The notes beneath the pieces are model-generated. The model saw only the letters and a list, made by a program, of their open reading frames with translations. It was not told the DNA's origin and searched no databases. A stretch of DNA of 64,000 bases, from the NCBI GenBank assembly GCA_030388725.1, contig CP128857.1:3410001-3474000 (forward strand), read 5' to 3'. Positions 16,373 to 25,367 of this stretch are shown here, one piece after another. The translations under genes and the position numbers were made by a program. This DNA comes from Prodigiosinella aquatilis (GTDB lineage Bacteria; Pseudomonadota; Gammaproteobacteria; Enterobacterales; Enterobacteriaceae). Each line of letters begins with the position of its first letter. Position 1 is the stretch's first letter.

Positions 16373-16705
16373 CTACGGAGACACGACCTTGAGCGCTATC
16401 CTTTTTGCCGTCCTTTCGACCGATTTAGACCTTTCCTCTCAAATTCCCGCTGGGAAACAGGTTATGAAAAGGACGAAACCGTTGATTCAGTCATTGGAAG
16501 CATCGGATACTTTTTTATATTTCATGGAAGTGATTTATTTTCGCTGGTCGAACAATATTATCGTTCTCAGTCTGCCAGAAAATCCGCATTATCTCATGTA
16601 AGCCAATCGCCAAAATCTCAAGTGGTAGTTATCACCAATAGCATTGAAGAAATCCGCCCCGGAACCAAAAATACATCCGCGATGACTGGCTGCTACAGGT
16701 TCTGA
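16373..16705 (+). pseudogene. Decayed coding fragment without a start codon
   Basis: A 110-codon open stretch with strongly protein-like content (ERYPFCRPFDRFRPFLSN, then IGSIGYFFIFHGSDLFSLVE) opens after an in-frame TAA and has no ATG until near its end. It continues the neighbouring frame at 16290-16372 after a one-base shift. I read it as the 3' part of a broken gene between the caspase operon and tRNA-Ser. Family not recognised. Confidence 0.4.
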
Positions 16706-16741
16706 ATCACTTCAGGCATATACTCCAAACCCACTCAAAAA

Positions 16742-16778
16742 CCCAAAACGAAAACGGGCTAGCCTAAGCTAACCCGTT
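16742..16778 (-). terminator. Terminator of tRNA-Ser
   Basis: On the minus strand, an 11-bp stem (16753-16763 with 16768-16778, one G-T pair) with a 4-base loop is followed by TTTTCGTTTT. It begins nine bases after the CCA end of the tRNA. Confidence 0.85.
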
Positions 16779-16786
16779 GAATTTTT

Positions 16787-16874
16787 TGGCGGAGGAGTAG
16801 AGATTCGAACTCTAGAACGCTTTCGCGTCGCCGGTTTTCAAGACCGGTGCCTTCAACCACTCGGCCACTCCTCC
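16787..16874 (-). tRNA. serT: tRNA-Ser (anticodon UGA)
   Basis: An 88-nt minus-strand tRNA with encoded CCA. The acceptor stem is GGAGGAG/CTCCTCC, the D-arm region reads GCCGAGTGGTTGAAGGC, the anticodon stem CCGGT/ACCGG carries a loop CTTGAAA (anticodon TGA), a long variable arm (CGACGCGAAAGCGTTC) marks it as a serine tRNA, and the T-loop is GTTCGAATC. yccA follows divergently, as in E. coli. The accessory island at 12.4-16.8 kb abuts its 3' end. Confidence 0.97.
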
Positions 16875-17098
16875 GCAACGAGGCGAACTATAAACAGAGT
16901 GCCGGATATTGTAAAGTCACAACCGGTTTAATTGTCTGAAAAATAGCCTATCAAGCATTAACCGAGTGTAAAATCACCACAGTGGTCATATTTATAGCGG
17001 AATGCAGCGTAAAGAAGGGTAAAACGGCTTTGATAACTCAGAGCAACTATCTACTCTTTCAGAATTGAACAATAACACCCTGCAAGAGAGCCGCTACT

Positions 17099-17758
17099 AT
17101 GGAACGTATTATTGTATCTTCAAAACGTGAACGCTCACTGCTCAGCACTCACACGGTGTTGCGTAACACCTATTTTCTTCTGTCGCTGACACTGGGTTTT
17201 TCTGCGATCACCGCAACACTCAGTACCGTTTTCAACCTCCCCGCACCGGGTTTTCTATTAATGCTGGTCGGTTTTTACGGACTGATATTTTTAACCTACA
17301 GACTAGCTAACAGCCCAGCAGGAATTTTGTCCACCTTCGCCTTGACCGGTTTCATGGGATACACCTTAGGCCCATTGCTCAGTACACTGATTGCGGCAGG
17401 TGCCAGCGACATTATCATGCTGGCATTGGGAGGAACCGCACTAGTGTTCTTCTGTTGCTCCGCCTATGTACTGACAACCCGGAAAGATATGTCATTCCTG
17501 TCAGGAATGATGATGACCGGTTTCGTCGTGCTGCTGGTTGCTGTTATCGCCAATCTGTTCTTGCATATTCCGGCATTGCATCTGGCTATCAGCGCAATGT
17601 TTATTCTGTTCTCCGCAGGGGCTATCCTTTGGGAAACAAGTAACATTATTCATGGTGGTGAAACAAATTATATCCGCGCCACAGTCAGCTTGTATGTGTC
17701 CATTTATAACATTTTTGTCAGCCTGCTGAGTCTGCTGGGAATGTCACGAAGCAACTAA
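17099..17758 (+). CDS. yccA: Inner-membrane FtsH modulator YccA
   Basis: A 219-residue Bax-inhibitor-1 family membrane protein with about seven hydrophobic segments. In E. coli YccA binds FtsH and slows its proteolysis, helping when the Sec translocon is jammed. The N-terminus (SLLSTHTVLRNTYFLLSLTL), the YVLTTRKDMSFL loop and the C-terminal NIIHGGETNYIRATVSLY are nearly invariant. It is monocistronic, ending in a strong UUCG-loop terminator. tRNA-Ser lies divergently upstream. Confidence 0.96.
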   Translation: MERIIVSSKRERSLLSTHTVLRNTYFLLSLTLGFSAITATLSTVFNLPAPGFLLMLVGFYGLIFLTYRLANSPAGILSTFALTGFMGYTLGPLLSTLIAAGASDIIMLALGGTALVFFCCSAYVLTTRKDMSFLSGMMMTGFVVLLVAVIANLFLHIPALHLAISAMFILFSAGAILWETSNIIHGGETNYIRATVSLYVSIYNIFVSLLSLLGMSRSN

Positions 17759-17781
17759 CTCAATTATCAAATGATATACGG

Positions 17782-17802
17782 CCCCACTTCGGTGGGGTTT
17801 TT
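17782..17802 (+). terminator. UUCG-loop terminator after yccA
   Basis: Stem CCCCAC/GTGGGG closed by the extra-stable TTCG tetraloop, followed by TTTTT. Confidence 0.93.
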
Positions 17803-17880
17803 CGTTTGTTTTCATCAATCATGTTGAGGTGAATAAAAGTTTGCTAGACTAACCGCGTCTTAATGCCATGCAGAGGTCAT

Positions 17881-18210
17881 ATGCTAACGTTTGAAAACCG
17901 TGTGATTGAAACTGATGCTCAAGGTTATCTGAAGAACAGTGGTGACTGGGAGGAAGCGTTAGCGCCAATACTGGCAGAACAAGAGGGTATTGCGCTTACT
18001 GATGCACACTGGGAAGTGGTGCGTTTTGTTCGCACCTTCTATGAGGAGTTCAATACTTCGCCCGCCATCCGTATGCTGGTTAAGGCAATGGCACAAAAAT
18101 ATGATGAAGAAAAAGGCAACAGCCGTTACCTCTATCGACTGTTTCCCAAAGGTCCAGCCAAGCAAGCCACAAAAATTGCCGGATTGCCGAAACCAGTCAA
18201 ATGTATCTGA
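17881..18210 (+). CDS. tusE: Sulfur relay protein TusE
   Basis: TusE accepts persulfide sulfur from the TusBCD complex and hands it to MnmA for 2-thiouridine formation at U34 of tRNA Glu, Lys and Gln. The 109-residue product starts at 17881 behind an AGAGG site; a start six codons upstream lacks support. The DsrC-family core HWEVVRFVRTFYEEFNTSPA and the C-terminal GPAKQATKIAGLPKPVKCI are present, with the sulfur-carrying cysteine next to last (Cys108). Its stop is two bases from the end of the convergent acylphosphatase gene. Confidence 0.96.
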   Translation: MLTFENRVIETDAQGYLKNSGDWEEALAPILAEQEGIALTDAHWEVVRFVRTFYEEFNTSPAIRMLVKAMAQKYDEEKGNSRYLYRLFPKGPAKQATKIAGLPKPVKCI

Positions 18211-18212
18211 TC

Positions 18213-18491
18213 TTAATAACGAATTTTAAAACCCGAGTAATCCACTTTGCCATGCGGTTCAGTTAACACTTTATCAACGCGTGCGTGGCGAGGCCCTCCC
18301 TGCTGAAGCCATTCGATGAATTCTTCCACCGCTTTTCGCTCACCGCAGGCGACAACTTCCACACTGCCATCATCACAATTCCTGGCGTAACCCGCTATAC
18401 CTAGATGCTGAGCCTGCATCTGAGTGTGATAACGAAACCCAACCCCCTGCACCATGCCATAAACATAAGCGATAACTGCTACTGTTGACAT
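18213..18491 (-). CDS. yccX: Acylphosphatase YccX
   Basis: A 92-residue acylphosphatase that hydrolyses carboxyl-phosphate bonds. The signature GMVQGVGFRYHTQ (residues 11-23) carries the catalytic arginine, and GYARNCDDGSVEV carries the catalytic asparagine. The start at 18491 follows a GGGGGG site, and the resulting length equals the E. coli protein. The gene faces tusE with only a two-base gap, so the transcripts overlap at their 3' ends. Confidence 0.94.
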   Translation of the reverse strand: MSTVAVIAYVYGMVQGVGFRYHTQMQAQHLGIAGYARNCDDGSVEVVACGERKAVEEFIEWLQQGGPRHARVDKVLTEPHGKVDYSGFKIRY

Positions 18492-18621
18492 ATTGCCCCC
18501 CACATCATCGGAAAATAACGCACTGTTCACGCATTTATAACGTCATGAGTCATACTACTAAATAGAATGGGTTCGTTGGCAAAAGCTGTCCAGGTAGAGA
18601 AAAGAACCCAACACCTGATGA

Positions 18622-18650
18622 CTTGAAAAATACGTACCATCCCCCACTTA
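18622..18650 (+). promoter_or_regulatory. Sigma-32 heat-shock promoter of hspQ
   Basis: CTTGAAA at 18622-18628 is followed after 13 bases by CCCCACTTA at 18642-18650. This fits the heat-shock consensus CTTGAAA, 11-15 bases, CCCCAT-T closely, and the gene is a known heat-shock member in E. coli. Confidence 0.8.
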
Positions 18651-18680
18651 AGGTAGGTAATACGTTCCTCAGGAGGTTAT

Positions 18681-18989
18681 ATGATTAACTGTAAATTTAC
18701 CATCGGACAGCAGATTCGTCATAGGCTACTGGGATATCCCGGCGTAGTGATCGATATCGATCCCGAATACTCGCTGAAAAAACCAGCGTGGGAAGAAATT
18801 GCCGCCAATGACACATTGCGCACGGCGCCCTGGTATCATGTGGTGATGGAAGATGAGTTTGGTCGGCCTATTCACACCTATCTGGCGGAGGCTCAGTTGA
18901 TTAGCGAGGGGCCCGAACAGGAAGAACATCCCTCTCTGGATGAGTTGGCCGAAACCATAAAACGCCAGGCGCCACATTTATTGCATTGA
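18681..18989 (+). CDS. hspQ: Heat shock protein HspQ
   Basis: HspQ is a small hemimethylated-DNA-binding/YccV-type protein that enhances Lon-dependent proteolysis. The 102-residue product has the family motifs FTIGQQIRHRLLGYPGVVID near the start and APWYHVVMEDEFG in the middle. An AGGAGG site sits just before the ATG. A clear sigma-32 promoter lies about 30 bases further upstream. It is monocistronic. Confidence 0.95.
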   Translation: MINCKFTIGQQIRHRLLGYPGVVIDIDPEYSLKKPAWEEIAANDTLRTAPWYHVVMEDEFGRPIHTYLAEAQLISEGPEQEEHPSLDELAETIKRQAPHLLH

Positions 18990-19041
18990 TAATCTGACCA
19001 TCTTATTGATCACTGTCCTGTCAGCCATCAAATACTGTCAG

Positions 19042-19455
19042 TTATTTTTCTAACCCCAGACGCGGAATTTCGATTTTAGGGCAACGATCCATAATTACCG
19101 TCATCCCTGCATCTTGCGCCAAGATCGCCGCTTGTTCATTGATTACCCCGATCTGCAACCATAACACGTTAGCACGGATAGCAATCGCTTCTTTGACTAT
19201 CTCATAGGCTGCCTCTGACTGACGAAAGACATCCACCATATCAACGGGCTGGGGTATCTCATCTAAACTGGCGTAAACAGGTTGTCCCAGCAATTCTTGA
19301 CCAGACAGTATGGGATTTACCGGAATAACCTGATACCCCTGACCAAGCAAGTAAGCCATAACACCATAGCTTGGACGCGTTGTTTTATGACTGGCGCCGA
19401 CCAGAGCGATAGTTTTAACTGTTTTGAGTACCAATTCAATATCGTGATCTTTCAT
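19042..19455 (-). CDS. yccU: CoA-binding protein YccU
   Basis: A 137-residue single-domain protein with the CoA-binding Rossmann fold seen in the alpha subunit of succinyl-CoA synthetase. The glycine-rich loop ALVGASHKTTRPSYGVMAYL (about residues 17-36) and the PVNP motif mark the family; DRCPKIEIPR closes it. It has no catalytic histidine of the synthetase, so it is a ligand-binding protein of unknown purpose. It converges with hspQ, as in E. coli. Confidence 0.92.
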   Translation of the reverse strand: MKDHDIELVLKTVKTIALVGASHKTTRPSYGVMAYLLGQGYQVIPVNPILSGQELLGQPVYASLDEIPQPVDMVDVFRQSEAAYEIVKEAIAIRANVLWLQIGVINEQAAILAQDAGMTVIMDRCPKIEIPRLGLEK

Positions 19456-19809
19456 GTTTACTCCGTGCTATAGCGTCAACAGATATTAAGTGTATCTTAC
19501 AACCCCGGATCCAGGGCGCGGATTAGCGGGTACTAAGTGTTGATAACAATAATGCATTGGGTTGAAAAACCATCCTGAAATTACTTATGGATTCAAATTT
19601 AAGATATTGAGATCTCGGCCGGTGACCTATAAATACCCGACGGCGTCTCCTGATATGAATAAAGAAAAAAGATAATCAATAAGCTTGCTGATTTTGCAGG
19701 CAAAAATTACTGTTTTTGGAAAGATGTTCTCATTTTTTTTGTTTACCTCTTTGAACTAAAACCCTGTTTCCGTAATCTGTGCAAACTATACTGCTTTAAG
19801 GATGTCACC
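19456..19809. other. Intergenic region between yccU and mgsA
   Basis: This 354-base divergent region must contain both promoters. A -10 TATACT lies at 19787-19792, about 18 bases before the mgsA ATG, but its -35 is weak (CTGTTT). No gene, repeat or RNA is recognised. Confidence 0.35.
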
Positions 19810-20268
19810 ATGGAGTTCACTACCCGCACAATCGAAGCGCATAAGCACATTGCGCTGGTTGCGCACGATCACTGTAAACAAGCATTGCTGGATTGGGTCA
19901 GCACCAATAAAACCCAACTGGCTGAACACCACCTGTATGCTACTGGCACCACTGGTCACTTGGTTCAACTGCATACTGGCCTGCCAGTAAAAAGCATGAT
20001 GAGCGGGCCGATGGGTGGAGATCAACAAGTAGGTGCATTGATCTCTGAGGGTAAAATCGACATGATGATTTTCTTCTGGGATCCTCTCAACGCGGTTCCG
20101 CACGATCCAGACGTCAAAGCATTACTTCGTTTGGCGACAGTGTGGAACATTCCGGTAGCCAACAACCGTTCTACAGCGGATTTTTTAATCAACTCAGATC
20201 TGTTCAAGAAACAAGTAACAATAGCTATTCCCGATTACCAACGCTACTTGCAAGAACGCTTGAAATAA
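19810..20268 (+). CDS. mgsA: Methylglyoxal synthase MgsA
   Basis: MgsA converts dihydroxyacetone phosphate to methylglyoxal and phosphate, a bypass that relieves sugar-phosphate stress. The 152 residues equal the E. coli length. Catalytic and phosphate-binding residues are in place: His19 (LVAHDHC), the SGPMGGDQQVG loop with Asp71, Asp91 in FFWDPLN, His98 and Asp101 (PHDPDVK). It converges with helD. Confidence 0.97.
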   Translation: MEFTTRTIEAHKHIALVAHDHCKQALLDWVSTNKTQLAEHHLYATGTTGHLVQLHTGLPVKSMMSGPMGGDQQVGALISEGKIDMMIFFWDPLNAVPHDPDVKALLRLATVWNIPVANNRSTADFLINSDLFKKQVTIAIPDYQRYLQERLK

Positions 20269-20317
20269 CGGCCTGAAGCAAATGGGCGACATCTGTTGTT
20301 TGCCGCCCATCTGTCCA

Positions 20318-22375
20318 TTAACTAGCCTTTCGTTGCAAAGGTACGCCCAATTGATGGAGCTGTTCGACGAATAACGACGGATTATCGCGATCATATAGCA
20401 ACCATACTTTATGCCTGGCGCGTGTCAGTGCTACATACAGTAACCGTCGTTCTTCCGCATGTGGAAAACTTTCGAGTTTGGGCAACAAAACTTCTTCCAG
20501 CACCGACTCACGATCTGGCGCAGGAAACCCGTCTTTACCTTCATGCAGCCCAACGATGATAACGTAGTCAGCCTGTTGTCCTTTGCTGGCATGCATGGTC
20601 ATAAAATCTATCGACAGATTAGGCCAACGCGTCGTTGCTTTTGACAATACAGCAGGACGTAAATGATGGTAACGAGCCAGTACAAGAATACGTTCGTCAC
20701 TTTTCACGTAACCGCTCATTTTGTCCAACAATGCCTCAAACTGCCCATCAGGTAACAGCGTAATAGCCTTCTTGTTGCCGTCTCTCAGGCTGTTAAGCGA
20801 TTTTTTAATCTGACCGGGATTTTGCTGAATAAACTGGTTGGCCATTTCACCAATTCGGCGATTAAAACGGTAAGTGGTATCCAGAGCACACTGTGCTCCA
20901 ATACCAAAATGCGTTTCAAATGCGGTGGTTAATGCCAGTTCAGCGCCACTGAAACGGTAAATAGCCTGCCAATCATCCCCTACAGCAAACAGGCAGGTTT
21001 CGCTGTTCTGGCGCCGGAATGCCGATAACAGTTGAGCCCGCTGAGGCGAAATATCCTGAAATTCATCGACCAGAATATGCTTCCAGGGACTGATAAAACG
21101 GCCTTTATCCAGAAAATTTACCGCTTGATGAATTAATCCGGAAAAATCTACCGCACCTTGTTCTTTCAGCGCTTTTTTCCAGGCCTTAAGTAAAGGCGCC
21201 ATCAAACGCATTCGCTGTTGGAACAAGGGTCTGATTTCCTCATTGGCCTGTGCAACCATGTCACTTTGCGTGCCGCCATGCATACGGATTAATCCCAGCC
21301 AACGTTCCAGACGCCCCGCCAACCTCTCAGCCAGCACGCGATCGTGCCAGAAATCACCTTCCGGTATTTCCCAACTCAGTTCTTCTGTCAGCCATTGACG
21401 CCATCCTTTAGCCTGCACTTTTTTCTCAGCACATTGTTGCTGCCAGTGCTGAATCAAAAACTCTCGGCGACGTACACCGTTCGTCTCCAATTCACTGATC
21501 GTCGGTACATTACGGCTGCACTGTCGGATAATATGCAATGCCAACCCATGAAACGTTTTGGCCTGAATATCCTCAGTATGCAAACGAGTTTGAATACGTT
21601 CATTCATCTCTTGCGCCGCCTGTCGACCAAATGCGAGCAACAATATCTGTTCCGGTAATGCCTCGCCACGGTGCATCAACCAGGCTGCACGGGCTACCAA
21701 TACCGATGTTTTTCCGCTACCGGCCCCCGCCAGCACCAGTACCGCCTCCTCGCCATTTACAACAGCCTGGCACTGCATAATATTCAACGGAGATGTTTCA
21801 ACCGTGTCAAAAAAGGATTTCTGCTGTTCCAGCATACGTTGTACCCAGCGCTGGTTGGCTTTCTCTCGTTGTTGCGACCCTTTCTCCAGCCATTGTTGAC
21901 AGCACAAGTAGCTTTCCCGACACGAATCAAATTCACTCAGTCGCTCCAACGGGATAGGTAAAGAAGAAAATGCCTGGCGAATTGTGTTCTGTAACTGCAC
22001 CAGCGCCTTACGAGTCAACCACCGGTCACGCGTTTCCAATGTTTGAATAACATCGACCTGTTGCTGCAACACGCCAGCACTGACCTGACTCATATCGTCA
22101 CTCCAGCACTGCCAGGCCTGCAAAACGTAGCGATAAAACCGCTGGGTTTCCTGCCATTCAGTACCATGAAGGCGCACAACCTGATGATCAGGCACTTCAA
22201 ATTCCAGCTCTCCCCAGATCACACCCTTTTTGCATCGAATTGCCAATAGCTGATTAAACGGAATAAGGTATTCATGCTTATCACCGCTGACTTTCACACC
22301 TGCATTAAGCAATCTCACCCGATTATAGGGATGCTGCGCCAGATGCTTACCTAAAGAAGTTGATTTAAGTTCCAT
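20318..22375 (-). CDS. helD: DNA helicase IV HelD
   Basis: A 685-residue UvrD/Rep-like superfamily 1 helicase, the standard length for E. coli HelD (helicase IV). An N-terminal domain of about 190 residues is specific to HelD. The Walker A motif AGAGSGKTS lies at 216-224, the DExx box is ILVDEFQDIS, motif III is VGDDWQAIYRFSGAE, and MTMHASKGQQADYV and LLYVALTRAR are late helicase motifs. AGAGG precedes the ATG. It is divergent from yccF. Confidence 0.96.
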   Translation of the reverse strand: MELKSTSLGKHLAQHPYNRVRLLNAGVKVSGDKHEYLIPFNQLLAIRCKKGVIWGELEFEVPDHQVVRLHGTEWQETQRFYRYVLQAWQCWSDDMSQVSAGVLQQQVDVIQTLETRDRWLTRKALVQLQNTIRQAFSSLPIPLERLSEFDSCRESYLCCQQWLEKGSQQREKANQRWVQRMLEQQKSFFDTVETSPLNIMQCQAVVNGEEAVLVLAGAGSGKTSVLVARAAWLMHRGEALPEQILLLAFGRQAAQEMNERIQTRLHTEDIQAKTFHGLALHIIRQCSRNVPTISELETNGVRRREFLIQHWQQQCAEKKVQAKGWRQWLTEELSWEIPEGDFWHDRVLAERLAGRLERWLGLIRMHGGTQSDMVAQANEEIRPLFQQRMRLMAPLLKAWKKALKEQGAVDFSGLIHQAVNFLDKGRFISPWKHILVDEFQDISPQRAQLLSAFRRQNSETCLFAVGDDWQAIYRFSGAELALTTAFETHFGIGAQCALDTTYRFNRRIGEMANQFIQQNPGQIKKSLNSLRDGNKKAITLLPDGQFEALLDKMSGYVKSDERILVLARYHHLRPAVLSKATTRWPNLSIDFMTMHASKGQQADYVIIVGLHEGKDGFPAPDRESVLEEVLLPKLESFPHAEERRLLYVALTRARHKVWLLYDRDNPSLFVEQLHQLGVPLQRKAS

Positions 22376-22542
22376 AACCTCTGCGCTATACCTTGTGAGA
22401 CATTGTGTCGTTCATGGCTGTAGTTTAACCGGTATATCACTTCACGCTATAGCCATAAAAACAGGTTAGGATATCCTGACTGTTAATGTGATAATTCGTT
22501 CTTCATCATAGAGTTTGGTTAAACAGGAATCATGGAGAAACT

Positions 22543-22989
22543 ATGCGTGCTGTGCTTAATATCCTGAATTTTGTGCTGGGTGGATTCTTCACCACCCTTG
22601 CCTGGTTGCTGGCAACCGGCATCAGTATCGTGCTTATTTTCACCTTACCGCTAACCCGATCATGCTGGGAAATCACTAAACTCTCCCTGCTACCTTACGG
22701 CAATGAAGCTATCCATATCGATGAATTATATCCTGAAAGGAAAAATCCTCTTCTCAATGCTGGCGGGACACTGCTGAACCTCTTCTGGTTTATCTTTTTT
22801 GGCTGGTGGTTATGCCTGTCACACATCATCAGCGGCATTGTGCAATGCCTGACCATCATTGGTATTCCGGTAGGTATTGCCAACTTCAAGATTGCAGCTA
22901 TTGCACTCTGGCCGATTGGACGGCGCGTAGTTTCAGTTGAAGAGGCTCAGGCTGCCAGAGAAGCCAACGCCCGTAGACGTTACCAATAG
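22543..22989 (+). CDS. yccF: Inner-membrane protein YccF
   Basis: A 148-residue membrane protein with two YccF domains, each holding a hydrophobic pair of helices; the LPLTRSCWEITKLSLLPYGN motif and the TIIGIPVGIANFKIA motif are diagnostic. Function is unknown. GGAG lies eight bases before the start. The yccS gene begins 23 bases after its stop, giving the conserved yccFS operon divergent from helD. Confidence 0.95.
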   Translation: MRAVLNILNFVLGGFFTTLAWLLATGISIVLIFTLPLTRSCWEITKLSLLPYGNEAIHIDELYPERKNPLLNAGGTLLNLFWFIFFGWWLCLSHIISGIVQCLTIIGIPVGIANFKIAAIALWPIGRRVVSVEEAQAAREANARRRYQ

Positions 22990-23012
22990 CCCTGGGGCAG
23001 GAGAATAATATT

Positions 23013-25169
23013 GTGCTGCTCACCATTTCACCCGGCATGCGCCGCCATATCTACAATAGCAGTTGGTTGTACAATATCCGTATTTTTCTGGCGCTGGCAG
23101 GTGCGGCTGCCATACCTTGGTGGCTGGGACAGTCAACCACGACTATTCCAGTAACATTGGGAGTTGTCGCCGCTGCACTAACCGATCTTGATGATCGTCT
23201 TTCTGGTCGTCTTGTGAATTTGCTGATCACGTTAAGCTGCTTTCTGATCGCTTCCGTCTCAATTGAACTGCTCTTTCCTTATCCGTGGTTGTTCGGTATC
23301 GGACTCACTCTCTCTACCTGCGCTTTTATTCTGCTAGGTGCCTTGGGGCAGCGTTATGCCACCATCGCCTTTGGCGCGCTGCTCATTGCCATTTACACCA
23401 TGCTGGGCATTTCCCTTTATGATAATTGGTATCAACAGCCACTGATGCTGCTCGTTGGCGCACTGTGGTACAACTTGCTTACACTACTTGGTCATCTTAT
23501 TTTCCCTATCCGACCATTGCAGGACAATCTGGCGCGTTGTTATCAACAATTGGCCTACTATCTGGAAGCAAAAGCCAATCTATTCGATCCTGATAGTGAA
23601 GATACTAACCAACCACTGATCGACGTTGCTCTGGCCAACAGTCAGTTGGTTTCAACGTTAAATCAGGCAAAGTCGTCACTACTTACCCGGCTACGGGGAG
23701 ATCGTGGTCAACGAGGCACTCGCCGCACATTGCATTACTATTTTGTGGCGCAGGACATTCACGAACGAGCCAGCTCTTCACATGTGCAATATGAGCAATT
23801 GCGTGAAACGCTGCGCTACAGTGATGTGTTGTTTCGGTTCCAACGGCTGCTTTCCATGCAGGCTCGAGCCTGTCAGCAACTGGCTCAATCTATTTTGTTG
23901 CATCAGAAGTACCAGCATGACACCCGCATTGAAAAAGCATTCGTGTATCTTGGATCAACCCTTGATAATCTGGCTCAGCAAGGCGTCGATGCAGGTCAGA
24001 TCAAGGCGCTGCGTTATCTTCTTAACAATCTGCGCGCTATTGACGCCCAGTTATCCACCATCGAATCCGAACAGACTATTGAACTGAACAATCATCAGGA
24101 AAACAGTCTATCTGATGATAAAATCACCGGCTGGAGTGATGTTCGCTTACGCATCAGCCGCCACCTGACACCAAAATCTGCCCTGTTTCGCCATGCCGTG
24201 CGCATGTCTGTACTGCTTTGCGCCGGTTATATATTTATTCAGACAACCGGGTTACAGCACGGTTACTGGATATTGCTGACCAGCCTGTTCGTGTGTCAGC
24301 CAAATTACAATGCGACCCGTCGCCGTCTTGCACTGCGCATTATTGGCACGCTTAGCGGAATTCTGCTCGGGCTCCCGATCCTTTACTTCGTCCCTTCAAT
24401 TGAAGGGCAACTGGTGTTGATCGTCATCAGCGGCGTATTATTCTTCGCTTTTCGTAATGTGCAGTATGCTCATGCCACCATGTTTATCACTCTGCTGGTG
24501 TTGCTCTGTTTTAATCTTTTGGGTGAAGGATTTGAAGTCGCTGTACCACGCGTGGTGGATACATTACTGGGATGTGCGATCGCCTGGATGGCAGTGAATT
24601 TTATCTGGCCTGACTGGCGTTTCCGGGGATTACCAGCGGTGATTAATAAAACGCTAGATGCAAACTGCCGTTATCTGGATGCCATTATGGTGCAATACCA
24701 TCAGGGTAAAGATAATGGCCTTATCTACCGTATTGCGCGCCGTGATGCGCATAACTGCGATGCGGAACTGGCTTCAGTTATATCCAATATGTCAGCAGAA
24801 CCCCACGCCACCCGCGAAACAATGGAAGGCGTATTTCGTCTGATGTGCCTTAATCATACGCTATTAAGTTATATCTCTACGCTGGGTGCACACCGAGAAA
24901 AAATAGCAGCGCCAGAGATATTGCAACTTCTGGATGATGCAGTTTGTTATGTCGATGATGCTCTCCATCACAATGCAAGCGATCAGCCACGCGTTACACA
25001 GGAACTCAATGTGTTGGGATCTCGTATTCAATCCCTGTCACCTGACCCAGATAGCAAAGAGCCCTTGGTTCTCCAACAGATAGGCTTGCTTATTAGCTTG
25101 TTACCCGAATTAACGCAATTGAAAAATCAGATGTTTGAATCAAGCATCAATAACCGCCCCACTGCCTGA
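23013..25169 (+). CDS. yccS: FUSC-family inner-membrane protein YccS
   Basis: A 718-residue membrane protein with two hydrophobic blocks (about residues 20-165 and 395-530) separated by large soluble regions, the plan of the YccS/FUSC family related to aromatic-acid exporter AaeB. Motifs GVVAAALTDLDDRLSGRL and LGQRYATIAFGALLIAIYTML are typical. The start codon is GTG, supported by GGAG at 23000-23003. It sits in an operon after yccF. Transport substrate is unknown. Confidence 0.94.
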   Translation: MLLTISPGMRRHIYNSSWLYNIRIFLALAGAAAIPWWLGQSTTTIPVTLGVVAAALTDLDDRLSGRLVNLLITLSCFLIASVSIELLFPYPWLFGIGLTLSTCAFILLGALGQRYATIAFGALLIAIYTMLGISLYDNWYQQPLMLLVGALWYNLLTLLGHLIFPIRPLQDNLARCYQQLAYYLEAKANLFDPDSEDTNQPLIDVALANSQLVSTLNQAKSSLLTRLRGDRGQRGTRRTLHYYFVAQDIHERASSSHVQYEQLRETLRYSDVLFRFQRLLSMQARACQQLAQSILLHQKYQHDTRIEKAFVYLGSTLDNLAQQGVDAGQIKALRYLLNNLRAIDAQLSTIESEQTIELNNHQENSLSDDKITGWSDVRLRISRHLTPKSALFRHAVRMSVLLCAGYIFIQTTGLQHGYWILLTSLFVCQPNYNATRRRLALRIIGTLSGILLGLPILYFVPSIEGQLVLIVISGVLFFAFRNVQYAHATMFITLLVLLCFNLLGEGFEVAVPRVVDTLLGCAIAWMAVNFIWPDWRFRGLPAVINKTLDANCRYLDAIMVQYHQGKDNGLIYRIARRDAHNCDAELASVISNMSAEPHATRETMEGVFRLMCLNHTLLSYISTLGAHREKIAAPEILQLLDDAVCYVDDALHHNASDQPRVTQELNVLGSRIQSLSPDPDSKEPLVLQQIGLLISLLPELTQLKNQMFESSINNRPTA

Positions 25170-25367
25170 GTCGGTGGCATAATTGCACATTGACCAGATA
25201 ATCTGATGAGCAAAGATGGGAGAACAGCTCGCAGCGCAGCAAATACAGCTATGTGAACGATTAACAGGGCTATTGATGTTAATGATTTGCGAACCATTGA
25301 ATGCAGGATACTGCTTGCTCAAGATGAGTAAGCAGTATTTATCTTGCTGAATTATCTTGATAAATCT

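Noticed and set aside
16353..16601. An 82-codon ATG frame in the island debris
   Set aside because: The other frame over the same bases looks much more protein-like and this one has no ribosome binding site; it is probably part of a frameshifted remnant.
12367..16874. Attachment-site duplication of the tRNA-Ser 3' end
   Set aside because: I scanned the island by eye for a second copy of the GAGGAGTAGAGATTCGAA segment and found none.
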